Assembly: GCF_001677885.1 (NCBI RefSeq)
Contig: NZ_LOCQ01000062.1
Location: 124,001 to 188,000, forward strand
Length of the DNA: 64,000 nt
Source of the DNA: Janthinobacterium psychrotolerans
GTDB lineage: Bacteria; Pseudomonadota; Gammaproteobacteria; Burkholderiales; Burkholderiaceae_D
Direction of reading: 5' to 3'
Shown here: positions 34,947 through 45,409 of the stretch, in pieces
Numbering within the stretch: the stretch's first letter is position 1
Layout of the letters: every line of letters begins with the position of its first letter
Program-made: the position numbers and the translations under genes
The notes under the pieces: model-generated
Databases searched by the model: none
The model's input: only the letters and a program-made list of their open reading frames with translations
Told to the model about the DNA's origin: nothing

Positions 34947-36245
34947 ATGCAAAACCTCCCCACCACTTTGCCAGACTGGCTCGCCATGCTGGAAACCCGG
35001 CATTCGGAAACACAGATCAATATGGGCCTGGACCGCGTGCAGGCCGTCAAGGCGCGCATGCAACTGGCGTTCTCTTGCCCCGTGATCATGGTGGCCGGCA
35101 CCAACGGCAAGGGGTCGACCTGCGCCATGCTGGAGTCCGTCTTGTTGCGCGCAGGCTACAAAGTGGGCCTGTATATCAAGCCGCATTTTCTCGACTTTAA
35201 CGAACGCGCGCGCGTGCTCGGCGAGATGGCCAGCGATGAACAGCTGGTCGCCAGTTTCAATGCCGTCGAAGCCGTGCGTGGTGACACGCCGCTGACCTAT
35301 TTTGAATTCACCACGCTGGCCATCCTGCATTTGCTGTCGAACGCGCAGCTCGATGTGGCGATCCTGGAAGTGGGCCTGGGCGGACGCCTGGACGCCGTCA
35401 ATGTGATCGACGCCGATGTGGCCATCGTCACCAGCGTCGATATCGACCACACCGATTACCTGGGCGACACGCGCGAGGCGATCGGCTTTGAAAAGGCCGG
35501 TATCTTCCGCCCGGGCAAGGCCGCCATCTGCAGCGACCCGGTGCCGCCGCAATCGCTGATCGACCATGCGGCGGCGATCGGCGCCGACCTGTGGCTGATG
35601 GGCCGCGACTTCAATTACTCGGGCGACAAGCAGCAGTGGAACTATGGCGGCCGCGAGCAGCGCCGCAATTCGCTGGCCTACCCGAGCCTGCGCGGCGCCA
35701 ACCAGATCCTCAACGCCACGGCCGTGCTGGCCGCGCTGGAAGTGCTCAAACTCAGCTTGCCGGTCGGCGCGCAGGAAGTGCGCACCGGCCTGGTCACGGT
35801 GGAATTGCCGGGCCGTTTCCAGGTCTTGCCTGGCCGCCCCAGCGTGATCCTCGATGTGGCGCACAACCCGCATGCGGCCTCGGCGCTGAACCAGAACCTC
35901 GGCAATATGGGCTTTCACCCCTATACCTATGCCGTGTTCGGCTCGATGCAGGACAAGGATATCGATGGCGTGCTGGCCGCCATGAGCGAGCATGTCGATC
36001 ACTGGTGCCTGGCGGGCCTGCCGTCGCCGCGCGCGGCCACGGCTTCCGAGCTGGCGGCCAAGGTGCAGATCATGCTGGAAGACAAGCCCGACAGCGGCGA
36101 GCATACGGTGTCCGTATTCGATGACCCGGCACAAGCTTTTGCAAATGCAATGAGCCGGGCCGGTGAGAATGATAGAATTGTGGTCTTTGGTTCTTTCCTC
36201 ACCGTTGCCGGCGTGATGAAGGCCAGGAAATCCTCACTTCACTGA
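34947..36245 (+). CDS. folC: Bifunctional dihydrofolate synthase / folylpolyglutamate synthase
   Basis: Adds glutamate to dihydropteroate and folates using ATP. 432 aa of the Mur-ligase fold. Seen: P-loop GTNGKGST (51-58), IEVGLGGRLDAVN-type motif (ILEVGLGGRLDA), SVDIDHTDYLG and LDVAHNPHAA. It is downstream of accD in the usual order. Confidence 0.95.
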   Translation: MQNLPTTLPDWLAMLETRHSETQINMGLDRVQAVKARMQLAFSCPVIMVAGTNGKGSTCAMLESVLLRAGYKVGLYIKPHFLDFNERARVLGEMASDEQLVASFNAVEAVRGDTPLTYFEFTTLAILHLLSNAQLDVAILEVGLGGRLDAVNVIDADVAIVTSVDIDHTDYLGDTREAIGFEKAGIFRPGKAAICSDPVPPQSLIDHAAAIGADLWLMGRDFNYSGDKQQWNYGGREQRRNSLAYPSLRGANQILNATAVLAALEVLKLSLPVGAQEVRTGLVTVELPGRFQVLPGRPSVILDVAHNPHAASALNQNLGNMGFHPYTYAVFGSMQDKDIDGVLAAMSEHVDHWCLAGLPSPRAATASELAAKVQIMLEDKPDSGEHTVSVFDDPAQAFANAMSRAGENDRIVVFGSFLTVAGVMKARKSSLH

Positions 36246-36269
36246 AACGCACTCGACTGAAAATGACGC

Positions 36270-37265
36270 ATGGGCTTGTTCTCGAAACTGTTTAAAAACA
36301 AGCAAGAATCCTCTGGCGAAGACAGCGGCTTTTATGTTCCTGGCGAAGCACAGTCGGCGACCCGCAAGCGCGCCGCCAACACCGCCGGTGGCGGCCGCCG
36401 TGGCGGCAGGGAAGCGCCCGATCCGGCCTTGCCGGAGAAAAAGCGCGCGCGGCGCCGCCTGATCGGCGCCATTGCGCTGGCCCTGGGCGTGGCCGTCGGC
36501 TTGCCGATGCTGCTCGATTCCGAACCGAAGTCGCCCGTGGGCGATATCGCCATCGATATTCCGTCGAAGGAAAAAGTCGCGGCCGCGCCGGTTCCGGTTC
36601 CGGCGCCCGTGCAGGCCGTGCCCGCGCAGGGTGCGGCCAACAATGGCCTGGACCAGTCCGAGGAAATCGTCGACACCCCATTGCCGGCCAAAACCAGGCC
36701 CGTACCGATGCCGACCCCGGTGCCAGCCACCGTGGTCGCGACCGCCGAGCCGGTCAAGCCGGCATATGTCGAGCCGAAACCGGTCAAGGTCGAACCGAAA
36801 CCTGAACCCAGGGTCGAGCCCAGGCATGAAACCAAGCCCGAGCCGAAGCGCGAGCCGAAGGTCGAGACCAGGCATGAGGCCAAGCCGGAACCGAAGCCCG
36901 AGCCGAAGCCGGTCAAGGTAGAAAAATCGAATGACGATGCGGCGCGCGCGCTGGCCATCCTGGAGGGCAAGCCCGCGGCCAGGGCGGAAGCCAAGCCCGC
37001 AGCCAAAACGGAAGAAAAATCCTCCGGCGGCGAGGGCGGCAAGTTCGTGGTACAGGTTGCCGCGCTGGCCACGCAGGACAAGGTCGATGAGCTGCAGGCA
37101 AAACTGCGTGACGCGGGCATTAGTTCCTACACGCAAAAAGTGTCCAGCCCCGGCGGCCAGCGCATCCGCGTGCGCGTGGGGCCATTCGGCAGCCGCGACG
37201 AAGCGGAAAAAACCCGCGCCAGGCTGCAGAAGATCGGCCTGGGCGGCAGCCTGGTGCCGGCGTGA
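36270..37265 (+). CDS. SPOR-domain membrane protein
   Basis: A 331-aa bitopic inner-membrane protein. A basic cytoplasmic region (residues 1-64), one membrane helix (about 67-86, GAIALALGVAVGLPMLL), a long Pro/Glu/Lys-rich periplasmic linker with repeated KPEP/KVE units (about 165-235), and a C-terminal SPOR domain (about 255-330, FVVQVAALATQDKVDELQAK). SPOR domains bind denuded peptidoglycan at the septum. FtsN- or DedD-like in layout; the exact division role cannot be set from sequence. Confidence 0.88.
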   Translation: MGLFSKLFKNKQESSGEDSGFYVPGEAQSATRKRAANTAGGGRRGGREAPDPALPEKKRARRRLIGAIALALGVAVGLPMLLDSEPKSPVGDIAIDIPSKEKVAAAPVPVPAPVQAVPAQGAANNGLDQSEEIVDTPLPAKTRPVPMPTPVPATVVATAEPVKPAYVEPKPVKVEPKPEPRVEPRHETKPEPKREPKVETRHEAKPEPKPEPKPVKVEKSNDDAARALAILEGKPAARAEAKPAAKTEEKSSGGEGGKFVVQVAALATQDKVDELQAKLRDAGISSYTQKVSSPGGQRIRVRVGPFGSRDEAEKTRARLQKIGLGGSLVPA

Positions 37266-37292
37266 GCGCTGTGATGCTGGCGGGCTGACGGC

Positions 37293-37781
37293 GTGACGAT
37301 CTTCGATTACCTGGTGCTGTTCGTGCTGGCCACGTCGGTATTGATCAGCATGATGCGCGGCCTGATCAAGGAAATCCTGTCGCTGGTGAGCTGGGTGGTG
37401 GCGTTTGTGGCCGCCAATGCCTATGGCGCGACCCTGGCAAAATTCCTGCCCGCCGTGATTCCGGGCGAGGCCGTGCGCTTGCTGCTGGCCTTCGTGATCC
37501 TGTTTATCGGCGTGCGCATCTTGATGGGCTTGCTGGGCATGACGGTCGATGCGCTGGTCAAGGTCACCGGGCTGAGCCTGGCAGACCGCATGCTGGGCAG
37601 CCTGTTCGGCGCGGCGCGCGGGCTTGTGATTGTGCTGACCACCGTCATCTTGTGCGGCATGACCTCGATTCCGCAACAGCCGTTCTGGAAGAACGCCATG
37701 CTCAGTCCGTTCGCGGAGCAGGGCGCGCGCACCATCAAGCCTTATCTGCCTGCCGCCTACGCGCAGCATGTGAAATTTTGA
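37293..37781 (+). CDS. cvpA: CvpA family membrane protein
   Basis: A 162-aa inner-membrane protein with four predicted helices (first about 4-22). The start is GTG at 37293. Seen: FDYLVLFVLATSVLISMMRG and FGAARGLVIVLTTVILC, typical of CvpA/colicin V production proteins. It stands just upstream of purF as in many proteobacteria; it is linked to envelope tolerance, but the biochemical role is not settled. Confidence 0.92.
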   Translation: MTIFDYLVLFVLATSVLISMMRGLIKEILSLVSWVVAFVAANAYGATLAKFLPAVIPGEAVRLLLAFVILFIGVRILMGLLGMTVDALVKVTGLSLADRMLGSLFGAARGLVIVLTTVILCGMTSIPQQPFWKNAMLSPFAEQGARTIKPYLPAAYAQHVKF

Positions 37782-37818
37782 TCTTTTTAAATCAGTAGCA
37801 CAGTTACAGGAGCACACC

Positions 37819-39342
<1,524 letters not shown>

Positions 39343-39349
39343 GTAAGCT

Positions 39350-39374
39350 GCCCGGCCTGTGCCGGGCTTTTTTT
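39350..39374 (+). terminator. Terminator after purF
   Basis: Stem GCCCGGC-CTGT-GCCGGGC followed by seven T residues, just before the next gene. Confidence 0.92.
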
Positions 39375-39384
39375 CTCTGCGATC

Positions 39385-40626
39385 ATGAACGACAAAAAAA
39401 CCTACGGCTTTACCACCACCATCCTGCACAACGACCGCCGCAAGGGCATCGAACACGGCTCGCTGCACAAGCCCGTGCATACTTCGGTCGCCTTCGGCTA
39501 CAGCGATGCGCGCCAGCTGGCGTCGGTGTTCCAGGGCAAGGAGCCGGGCTTTCGCTACGGCCGCCAGGGCAACCCGACCGTCTCCGCGCTGGAAGACAAG
39601 GTCAACCAGATGGAAGACGGCGTGGCCACCTTGTGCTTTGCCACCGGCATGGGCGCCATCGGCGCGGTCGTGCAGGCGCTGCTGCGCGCCGGCGATCATG
39701 TGGTGTCGTCGGCCTTTTTGTTCGGCAATACCAATAGCCTGTGGCAGACGGTAAGCAACCAGGGCATGGCCGTGTCGTTCGTCGACGCCACCGATGTGGC
39801 CAACGTGGCGGCCGCCATCACGCCGCAAACGCGCATCGTGTTCGTCGAAACCATCGCCAATCCACGCACCCAGATCGCCGACCTGGCGAAAATCGGCGAG
39901 CTGTGCCGCGAAAAAGGCATCCTGTATATCGTCGACAACACCATGACCACGCCCTACCTGTTCCGCCCGAAAGCGGTCGGCGCCGGCCTGGTGGTCAATG
40001 CGCTGACCAAGTCGATCGGCGGCCATGGCAACGCTTTGGGCGGCAGCCTGACCGATACCGGCGTGTTCGACTGGACCGGCTATCCGAATATTGTCGAGAA
40101 CTACAAAAAGGCGGCGCCGAGACTGTGGGGCATCGCGCAGATCCGCGCCAAGGCCTTGCGCGACTTTGGCGGCTCGCTGGGACCGGAAGCGGCCCACCAT
40201 ATCGCCGTCGGCGCCGAAACCATGGCCCTGCGCATGGAGCGCACCTGCTCGAACGCGCTGGCGCTGGCCACCATGTTGCAGGCCGATCCGCGCGTGGCGG
40301 CCGTGTACTACCCGGGCCTGGCCTCGCACCCGCAGCATGCGCTGGCGAGCGACTTGTTCCGCAGCTACGGTTCGCTGTTCAGCTTTGAGCTGAAAGACGG
40401 CATCGACTGCTTCGATTTCCTGAATCGCCTGAACCTGGCCATTCCAGCGAGCAACCTGGGTGACACGCGCACCCTGGTGATCCCGGTGGCGCACACCATC
40501 TTTTACGAGATGGGTGCCGAGCGCCGCGCCAGCATGGGCATTGCCGAGTCGCTGATCCGGGTCTCGGTCGGCATCGAGGATGAAGCCGATCTGCTTGACG
40601 ATTTTCAAAGCGCGCTGGACGCGTAA
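39385..40626 (+). CDS. Cystathionine gamma-synthase-family PLP enzyme (MetZ-like)
   Basis: A 413-aa Cys/Met-metabolism PLP enzyme. PLP lysine at Lys209 (ALTKSIGGHGNALGG); also FRYGRQGNPTVSALEDKV and FVETIANPRTQIADL. Position after purF suggests O-succinylhomoserine sulfhydrylase (metZ), but the sequence also fits methionine gamma-lyase or cystathionine synthase relatives, so no symbol is assigned. It starts 10 bp after the purF terminator, so its own promoter, if any, would lie within or near purF. Confidence 0.88.
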   Translation: MNDKKTYGFTTTILHNDRRKGIEHGSLHKPVHTSVAFGYSDARQLASVFQGKEPGFRYGRQGNPTVSALEDKVNQMEDGVATLCFATGMGAIGAVVQALLRAGDHVVSSAFLFGNTNSLWQTVSNQGMAVSFVDATDVANVAAAITPQTRIVFVETIANPRTQIADLAKIGELCREKGILYIVDNTMTTPYLFRPKAVGAGLVVNALTKSIGGHGNALGGSLTDTGVFDWTGYPNIVENYKKAAPRLWGIAQIRAKALRDFGGSLGPEAAHHIAVGAETMALRMERTCSNALALATMLQADPRVAAVYYPGLASHPQHALASDLFRSYGSLFSFELKDGIDCFDFLNRLNLAIPASNLGDTRTLVIPVAHTIFYEMGAERRASMGIAESLIRVSVGIEDEADLLDDFQSALDA

Positions 40627-40641
40627 ACGCTTTCGGCAATA

Positions 40642-40680
40642 AAAAAGGGCCGCAACAGCGATGCTGTTGCGGCCCTTTTT
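40642..40680. terminator. Bidirectional terminator between the MetZ-like gene and lexA
   Basis: A long perfect stem (AAAAAGGGCCGCAACAGC and its complement) with loop GAT; A- and T-tracts allow use by both convergent genes. Confidence 0.94.
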
Positions 40681-40692
40681 ACGTGCGCCAGT

Positions 40693-41337
40693 TCAGTGCC
40701 AGCTGCGCATCAGGCCGACAGCGAGCCCTTCGAGGGCAAACTCGTCTTCCGGCGTGACTGTGATGACCTTGAAGTCGGGGTTTTCCGGCAACAGCTCGAT
40801 CAGGGTGCCGGTCTTCTTGTAGCGCTTGACGGTGACTTCATCGCCGATGCGGGCGACGACGATCTGGCCATTCTTGGCGCTGTCGATTTTTTTCACGGCC
40901 AGCAGGTCGCCGTCCATGATGCCGGCGTCGCGCATCGACCAGCCGCGCACCTTCAGTAAAAAGTCGGGCTTGGCCGAGAACAGGGCAGGGTCGACGTTGT
41001 AGCTCGCTTCCAGGTTTTCCTGCGCCAGGATGGGCGAGCCGGCGGCCACGCGGCCGATCAGCGGCAGCGACATCAGCAGCGCGGCCGGCACTTTCGGCAG
41101 CGCCGGCTCGGCTGCGGCCGCCACATTGCCGAGCAGGCGGATGCCGCGCGAGGTGCCCGGCGAAATCTCGATCGCGCCCTTGCGGGCCAGGGCCTGCAAA
41201 TGCTCTTCGGCCGCATTGGCCGACTTGAAACCCAATTCATTGGCGATCTCGGCGCGGGTCGGCGGAAAACCCGTGTTTTCAATCGCGTCCTTGATCAGGT
41301 TCAAGATTTGTTCTTGTCGTGCTGTCAGCTTGATCAT
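40693..41337 (-). CDS. lexA: SOS repressor LexA
   Basis: Represses DNA-damage genes and self-cleaves with RecA. 214 aa. Winged helix-turn-helix ([20 protein letters not shown]), cleavage site Ala99-Gly100 (VAAGSP), and the Ser134/Lys171 dyad (GWSMRD; EVTVKR) with the same 37-residue spacing as E. coli. The start at 41337 (MIKLTARQ) is preferred over 41352. Two LexA boxes precede it, so it is autoregulated. Confidence 0.96.
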   Translation of the reverse strand: MIKLTARQEQILNLIKDAIENTGFPPTRAEIANELGFKSANAAEEHLQALARKGAIEISPGTSRGIRLLGNVAAAAEPALPKVPAALLMSLPLIGRVAAGSPILAQENLEASYNVDPALFSAKPDFLLKVRGWSMRDAGIMDGDLLAVKKIDSAKNGQIVVARIGDEVTVKRYKKTGTLIELLPENPDFKVITVTPEDEFALEGLAVGLMRSWH

Positions 41338-41361
41338 GGATGGTGGGTGCATAGTGAAATG

Positions 41362-41394
41362 CTGTCTATATGAACAGTCTGTATTTTTGTACAG
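41362..41394 (-). promoter_or_regulatory. Two tandem LexA boxes
   Basis: CTGT-CTATATGA-ACAG (41362-41377) and CTGT-ATTTTTGT-ACAG (41379-41394) both match CTGT-N8-ACAG and are 17 bp apart, 25-57 bp upstream of lexA. Confidence 0.93.
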
Positions 41395-41512
41395 TATCGC
41401 CGACTATGCAAGCGACTTTCGGTATTTTCGTGTGATTTCGATGGAAAAAATCGCCTGGCGCGCAAAAACGCCGTGCCGGCGGCCGTTTCGGGCGCTGGCG
41501 GACAAGCAAAGG

Positions 41513-41541
41513 TTGAACGGATTGCAAAAGGCGGTTATAAT
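41513..41541 (+). promoter_or_regulatory. Promoter of the rpsF operon
   Basis: TTGAAC (41513-41518), a 17-bp spacer and a perfect TATAAT (41536-41541), about 73 bp before rpsF. Confidence 0.85.
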
Positions 41542-41613
41542 CTTCGGCTGACCTTCCCACACCCGTCTTGACGCCGGGGTGGGCGATTATCAATCCGACC
41601 TGAAGGAGTTTGC

Positions 41614-42003
41614 ATGCGTCATTATGAAATAGTCTTTATCGTCCATCCGGACCAAAGCGAGCAAGTGCCCGCGATGATCGAACGCTACAAAGCCAGCGTA
41701 ACCACCCGCGGCGGTTCGGTACACCGCGTGGAAGATTGGGGCCGCCGTCAAATGGCTTACTCGATCCAGAAACTGCCTAAAGCACACTACATCTGCCTGA
41801 ACATCGAATGCGACAACGAGACCCTGGTCGAGCTGGAAACTGCATTCAAATTCAATGATGCCGTGTTGCGTCACCTGACCGTTAAAATGAAGAAAGCTGA
41901 AACAGCTCCTTCGCCGATGATGAAATCGGTACAACGCGAAGATGCGGCGAAAAGCCACCGCACCGAAGCACCAGCAGCCGCTCCAGCCGCCGCCGCAGCC
42001 TGA
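41614..42003 (+). CDS. rpsF: 30S ribosomal protein S6
   Basis: 129 aa. Seen: [38 protein letters not shown] and [10 protein letters not shown], all standard for S6, with an Ala/Pro-rich C-terminal tail. AAGGAG precedes the ATG. First gene of rpsF-priB-rpsR-rplI. Confidence 0.97.
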   Translation: MRHYEIVFIVHPDQSEQVPAMIERYKASVTTRGGSVHRVEDWGRRQMAYSIQKLPKAHYICLNIECDNETLVELETAFKFNDAVLRHLTVKMKKAETAPSPMMKSVQREDAAKSHRTEAPAAAPAAAAA

Positions 42004-42023
42004 TTGTTGACCAGGAACGTGCG

Positions 42024-42323
42024 CTGAACCAGTTTCAAGTTACCGCCATCATTGCCGAGCGCGAAATATTGCGCTATACCCCGGCAGGGCTGCCGATCGT
42101 GAATGCAGTATTGCAGCACAGTTCGCAGCAGATGGAAGCCGGTATTGCCCGTTTGACCGAGTTTGATGTTGCCGCGCTAGCCGCTGGCGAAATCTCAGGC
42201 CGGTTCAGCCAGGCAAGCTTGGGCGGGGTGTATCAGTTCACGGGTTTCCTGGCCAGGAAGAGCCGCAACAGCAAGAGTTTGGTGTTTCACATCATTGATT
42301 TTAGTGCAGTCATTTCTGACTAG
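42024..42323 (+). CDS. priB: Primosomal replication protein PriB, probable CTG start
   Basis: A 99-aa single-strand-binding OB-fold protein of the replication-restart primosome. The frame aligns residue for residue with the enterobacterial N-terminus only if translation starts at CTG 42024 (NQFQVTAIIAEREILRYTP; E. coli NRLVLSGTVCRTPLRKVSP). AGGAA lies six bases before this CTG. The first standard start in frame is TTG at 42069, which would remove 15 residues including the first strand; no ATG or GTG is available. Position between rpsF and rpsR is conserved. Confidence 0.85.
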   Translation: MNQFQVTAIIAEREILRYTPAGLPIVNAVLQHSSQQMEAGIARLTEFDVAALAAGEISGRFSQASLGGVYQFTGFLARKSRNSKSLVFHIIDFSAVISD

Positions 42324-42349
42324 CGCATTTTTAGATACAGGAGCCTAGA

Positions 42350-42640
42350 ATGGCATTCGGTAAAAAGTTCGACAAAAATAAGCTCAAGCTTAAAGAAAAA
42401 CGCAAACAGCAAAACCCACTGTTCAAACGCAAGAAGTTCTGCCGCTTCACCGCAGCACACGTTGAACAAGTTGACTACAAAGACGTTGACACGCTGAAAG
42501 ACTTCGTCCAAGAAAACGGCAAGATCATGCCAGCACGTTTGACCGGTACCAAAGCGCACTACCAGCGCCAAGTTGACACCGCAATCAAGCGCGCCCGCTT
42601 CCTCGCGCTGCTGCCATACACCGATCTGCACCACGCTTAA
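42350..42640 (+). CDS. rpsR: 30S ribosomal protein S18
   Basis: 96 aa. [20 protein letters not shown] and [20 protein letters not shown] are diagnostic. GGAG precedes the ATG. Confidence 0.97.
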   Translation: MAFGKKFDKNKLKLKEKRKQQNPLFKRKKFCRFTAAHVEQVDYKDVDTLKDFVQENGKIMPARLTGTKAHYQRQVDTAIKRARFLALLPYTDLHHA

Positions 42641-42667
42641 TCGGTCAGATATTCCTGGAGAAGAACT

Positions 42668-43123
42668 ATGCAAATCATTCTGTTAGAAAAAGTTGTTAAC
42701 GTCGGCAACCTCGGCGAAGTCGTCAAAGTCAAAGACGGTTACGCACGTAACTTCCTGATCCCGCAGCGCCTGGCCCGTCGTGCCACCGCCACGGCCATCG
42801 CCGAATTCGAAGTCAAGCGCGCCGAACTGGAAAAAGCTGCTGCCGCCAAACTGGCCGCATCGCAAGCCCAGGGCGAAAAACTGAGCGGCCTGACCGTTCA
42901 AGTTGCTCAAAAAGCTGGTGTTGATGGCCGTCTGTTCGGTTCCGTCACCAACTTCGACATCGCTGAAGCGCTGACCAAGCAAGGCTTTGCTGTTGAAAAA
43001 GCGCAAGTGCGCATGCCTACCGGCCCGCTGAAAGTTGTTGGCGAGCACAACGTTTCGGTTGCTCTGCACACCGACGTGGTGGTGGAAGTGGTGATCGCTG
43101 TCGTACCAGACGCAAACGCGTAA
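42668..43123 (+). CDS. rplI: 50S ribosomal protein L9
   Basis: 151 aa. [19 protein letters not shown] and [13 protein letters not shown] are diagnostic of L9; the long central helix follows. Last gene before a terminator. Confidence 0.97.
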   Translation: MQIILLEKVVNVGNLGEVVKVKDGYARNFLIPQRLARRATATAIAEFEVKRAELEKAAAAKLAASQAQGEKLSGLTVQVAQKAGVDGRLFGSVTNFDIAEALTKQGFAVEKAQVRMPTGPLKVVGEHNVSVALHTDVVVEVVIAVVPDANA

Positions 43124-43164
43124 ATCGTTTGCAGGCCCTGGCCTGCATCGAGTGTCGCAATATG

Positions 43165-43191
43165 AAAAAGCCGGGTTCGCCCGGCTTTTTT
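43165..43191 (+). terminator. Terminator after rplI
   Basis: AAAAGCCGGG-TTCG-CCCGGC followed by six T residues; a stable TTCG tetraloop. Confidence 0.93.
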
Positions 43192-43248
43192 GTCGCCTTT
43201 TTTTCCCTGATTTTCAGCCCTTTATTTTTGCCCGCACGCCGAAGCGGG

Positions 43249-43254
43249 TATAAT
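43249..43254 (+). promoter_or_regulatory. -10 element directly before dnaB
   Basis: A perfect TATAAT only 7 bases before the dnaB ATG; the best -35 (TTTGCC, 16-bp spacer) is weak. Initiation 7 bases downstream would begin at or next to the start codon. Confidence 0.5.
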
Positions 43255-43261
43255 TCGCGCC

Positions 43262-44647
43262 ATGAACGCCCCCTCAGATCCACAACTGGATTCCCTCCGC
43301 ATACCGCCGCATTCGATCGAAGCAGAACAGTCCGTCATCGGTGGCCTGCTGCGCGATAATGCCGCGTATGACCGCATTGCCGATTTCATGCATGCGGATG
43401 ATTTCTATCGCTATGACCATCGCATCATCTTCGAGCAAATCGTCAAGATGATAAACGCCTCCAGGCCGGCCGATGTCATTACTGTTTTTGAAACCCTGAC
43501 CCAGCTCGGCAAGGCCGAGGATGTGGGCGGACTCGCTTACCTGAACGCGATGGCGCAAAACACGCCATCGGCCGCCAATATCCGCCGCTACGCCGAGATC
43601 GTGCGCGACCGCGGCGTGCTGCGCAAACTCATCACCGTGGCCGACGATATTTCGGGCACGGCCTTCAGCCCGCAGGGCAAGGAAGTCAAGCAGATGCTTG
43701 ACGAGGCCGAATCGAAAATCTTCGCGATCGCCGAGGAAGGCGCGCGCGGCGCCCAGGGCTGGACCGCGATCCAGCCGCTGCTGACGCAGGTGGTCGAGCG
43801 CATCGACGAGCTGTACAGCCGCGACAACCAGAGTGAAATCACCGGCGTGCCGACCGGTTTCATCGACCTCGACCGCATGACCTCCGGCCTGCAGCCCGGC
43901 GACCTGGTGATTGTCGCCGGCCGTCCGTCGATGGGCAAGACGGCGTTTTCCGTCAATATCGGCGAGAACGTGGCGATCGACAGCGGCTTGCCGGTGGCCG
44001 TGTTCTCGATGGAGATGGGCGGCGCCCAGCTGGCCATGCGTATGTTGGGTTCGGTCGGCCAGCTCGACCAGCACCGCCTGCGTACCGGCCGCCTGAACGA
44101 CGAAGACTGGCCGCGCCTGACCAACGCGATCCAGAAGATGAACGACGCCCAGTTGTACATCGACGAAACGCCGGCGCTCAACTCGATCGAGCTGCGCGCC
44201 CGTTCGCGCCGCCTGTCGCGCCAGTGCGGCAAGCTGGGCCTGATCATCGTCGACTACTTGCAGCTGATGTCGGCCAATTCACCCGGTGACAACCGCGCCA
44301 CCGAGATTTCCGAGATTTCACGCGGCCTGAAAGGGCTGGCGAAGGAACTCGGTTGCCCGGTGATCGCGCTGTCCCAGCTGAACCGCTCGCTGGAACAACG
44401 CCCGAACAAGCGTCCGGTGATGTCGGACTTGCGTGAATCGGGCGCAATCGAACAGGATGCCGACGTGATCCTGTTCATTTACCGCGACGAGGTCTACAAC
44501 CCCGATTCGCCCGACAAGGGCACGGCCGAAATCATTATCGGCAAACAGCGTAACGGCCCGATCGGCAGCATCCGCCTCACCTTCATGGGGCAGTACACCA
44601 AATTTGGCAATTACAGTGGTGGCCTGGCGCTTTATCAGGGCGACTAA
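43262..44647 (+). CDS. dnaB: Replicative DNA helicase DnaB
   Basis: Hexameric fork helicase, 461 aa. N-terminal domain (PPHSIEAEQSVIGGLL), linker, then RecA-like ATPase with Walker A AGRPSMGKTAF (about 219-229), LGLIIVDYLQLM (Walker B) and LSQLNRSLEQRPNKRP. No Shine-Dalgarno sequence is visible upstream and a TATAAT is 7 bases before the ATG, suggesting a leaderless or very short leader mRNA. A hairpin with a short T run follows. Confidence 0.97.
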   Translation: MNAPSDPQLDSLRIPPHSIEAEQSVIGGLLRDNAAYDRIADFMHADDFYRYDHRIIFEQIVKMINASRPADVITVFETLTQLGKAEDVGGLAYLNAMAQNTPSAANIRRYAEIVRDRGVLRKLITVADDISGTAFSPQGKEVKQMLDEAESKIFAIAEEGARGAQGWTAIQPLLTQVVERIDELYSRDNQSEITGVPTGFIDLDRMTSGLQPGDLVIVAGRPSMGKTAFSVNIGENVAIDSGLPVAVFSMEMGGAQLAMRMLGSVGQLDQHRLRTGRLNDEDWPRLTNAIQKMNDAQLYIDETPALNSIELRARSRRLSRQCGKLGLIIVDYLQLMSANSPGDNRATEISEISRGLKGLAKELGCPVIALSQLNRSLEQRPNKRPVMSDLRESGAIEQDADVILFIYRDEVYNPDSPDKGTAEIIIGKQRNGPIGSIRLTFMGQYTKFGNYSGGLALYQGD

Positions 44648-44671
44648 CACAGCAGCACTGGCATTCCATCG

Positions 44672-44698
44672 GCCGCCCCGCATGACCGGGGCGGCTTT
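44672..44698 (+). terminator. Probable terminator after dnaB
   Basis: Stem GCCGCCCC / GGGGCGGC with an eight-base loop and only three T residues; moderate support. Confidence 0.65.
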
Positions 44699-44739
44699 CT
44701 GCAGTAAATAACACGACTCAATGCTTAACGGAGAATGAC

Positions 44740-45366
44740 ATGTTTGGACGCTTGATGCCCACAGAGGGCAAGTTTTTTGAATTGTTTAACCAGCACGCGG
44801 AACTGTGCGTCAAGGGCGCCAAAGAGATGCTCGGCCTGATGACCAATTTCGACGACCTGGAAAACCGCGTGCATGCCATCGAAAGCATCGAGAAACAGGC
44901 CGACAAGGTGACCTACGCCACCGTCGAAATGCTGCACAAGACCTTCATCACGCCGATCGACCGCGACGACATTCACCAGCTGATCACGCGCCAGGACGAT
45001 ATCCTGGACCTGCTGGAAGACGCGGCCCAGACCGTTTCCCTGTATGACCTGAAAGCCGTCACGCCGGAAGCCAAGCGCCTGGCCGAGCTGGTGCTGGCCT
45101 GTACCGAAAAAGTGCGCGACGCCGTCGCCCTGCTGCATAACATGGACAACTCGCGCAAGATCGTCGCCATCTGCGAAGAGATCGACCGCCTGGAGTCCGA
45201 CGCCGACCACGTGATGCGCGCCGCCATGTCCAAGCTGTTCCGCGACGAGCCGGACGTGCGCAACCTGATCAAGATGAAGGCGATCTACGAGCTTCTGGAA
45301 ACCGTGACCGACCGTTGCGAAGATGTGTCCAATATTATCGAAGGCATCATCGTCGAAAACGCGTAA
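44740..45366 (+). CDS. DUF47/PhoU-like phosphate transport regulator
   Basis: A 208-aa all-helical PhoU-like protein (MFGRLMPTEGKFFELFNQHA; ITPIDRDDIHQLITRQDDIL; DVSNIIEGIIVENA). DUF47 proteins are encoded before Pit transporters and are thought to modulate them and bind metal through conserved E/D-x3-D clusters (visible in IDRDD and RQDDILDLLED). The Pit gene starts 44 bp downstream on the same strand. Confidence 0.92.
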   Translation: MFGRLMPTEGKFFELFNQHAELCVKGAKEMLGLMTNFDDLENRVHAIESIEKQADKVTYATVEMLHKTFITPIDRDDIHQLITRQDDILDLLEDAAQTVSLYDLKAVTPEAKRLAELVLACTEKVRDAVALLHNMDNSRKIVAICEEIDRLESDADHVMRAAMSKLFRDEPDVRNLIKMKAIYELLETVTDRCEDVSNIIEGIIVENA

Positions 45367-45409
45367 GCGTTGGGCCTGTCCTGAACCAGAATCAGAAAAG
45401 AACATACCA

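Noticed and set aside
41366..41593. 75-aa minus-strand ORF upstream of lexA
   Set aside because: Crosses both LexA boxes and the rpsF promoter.
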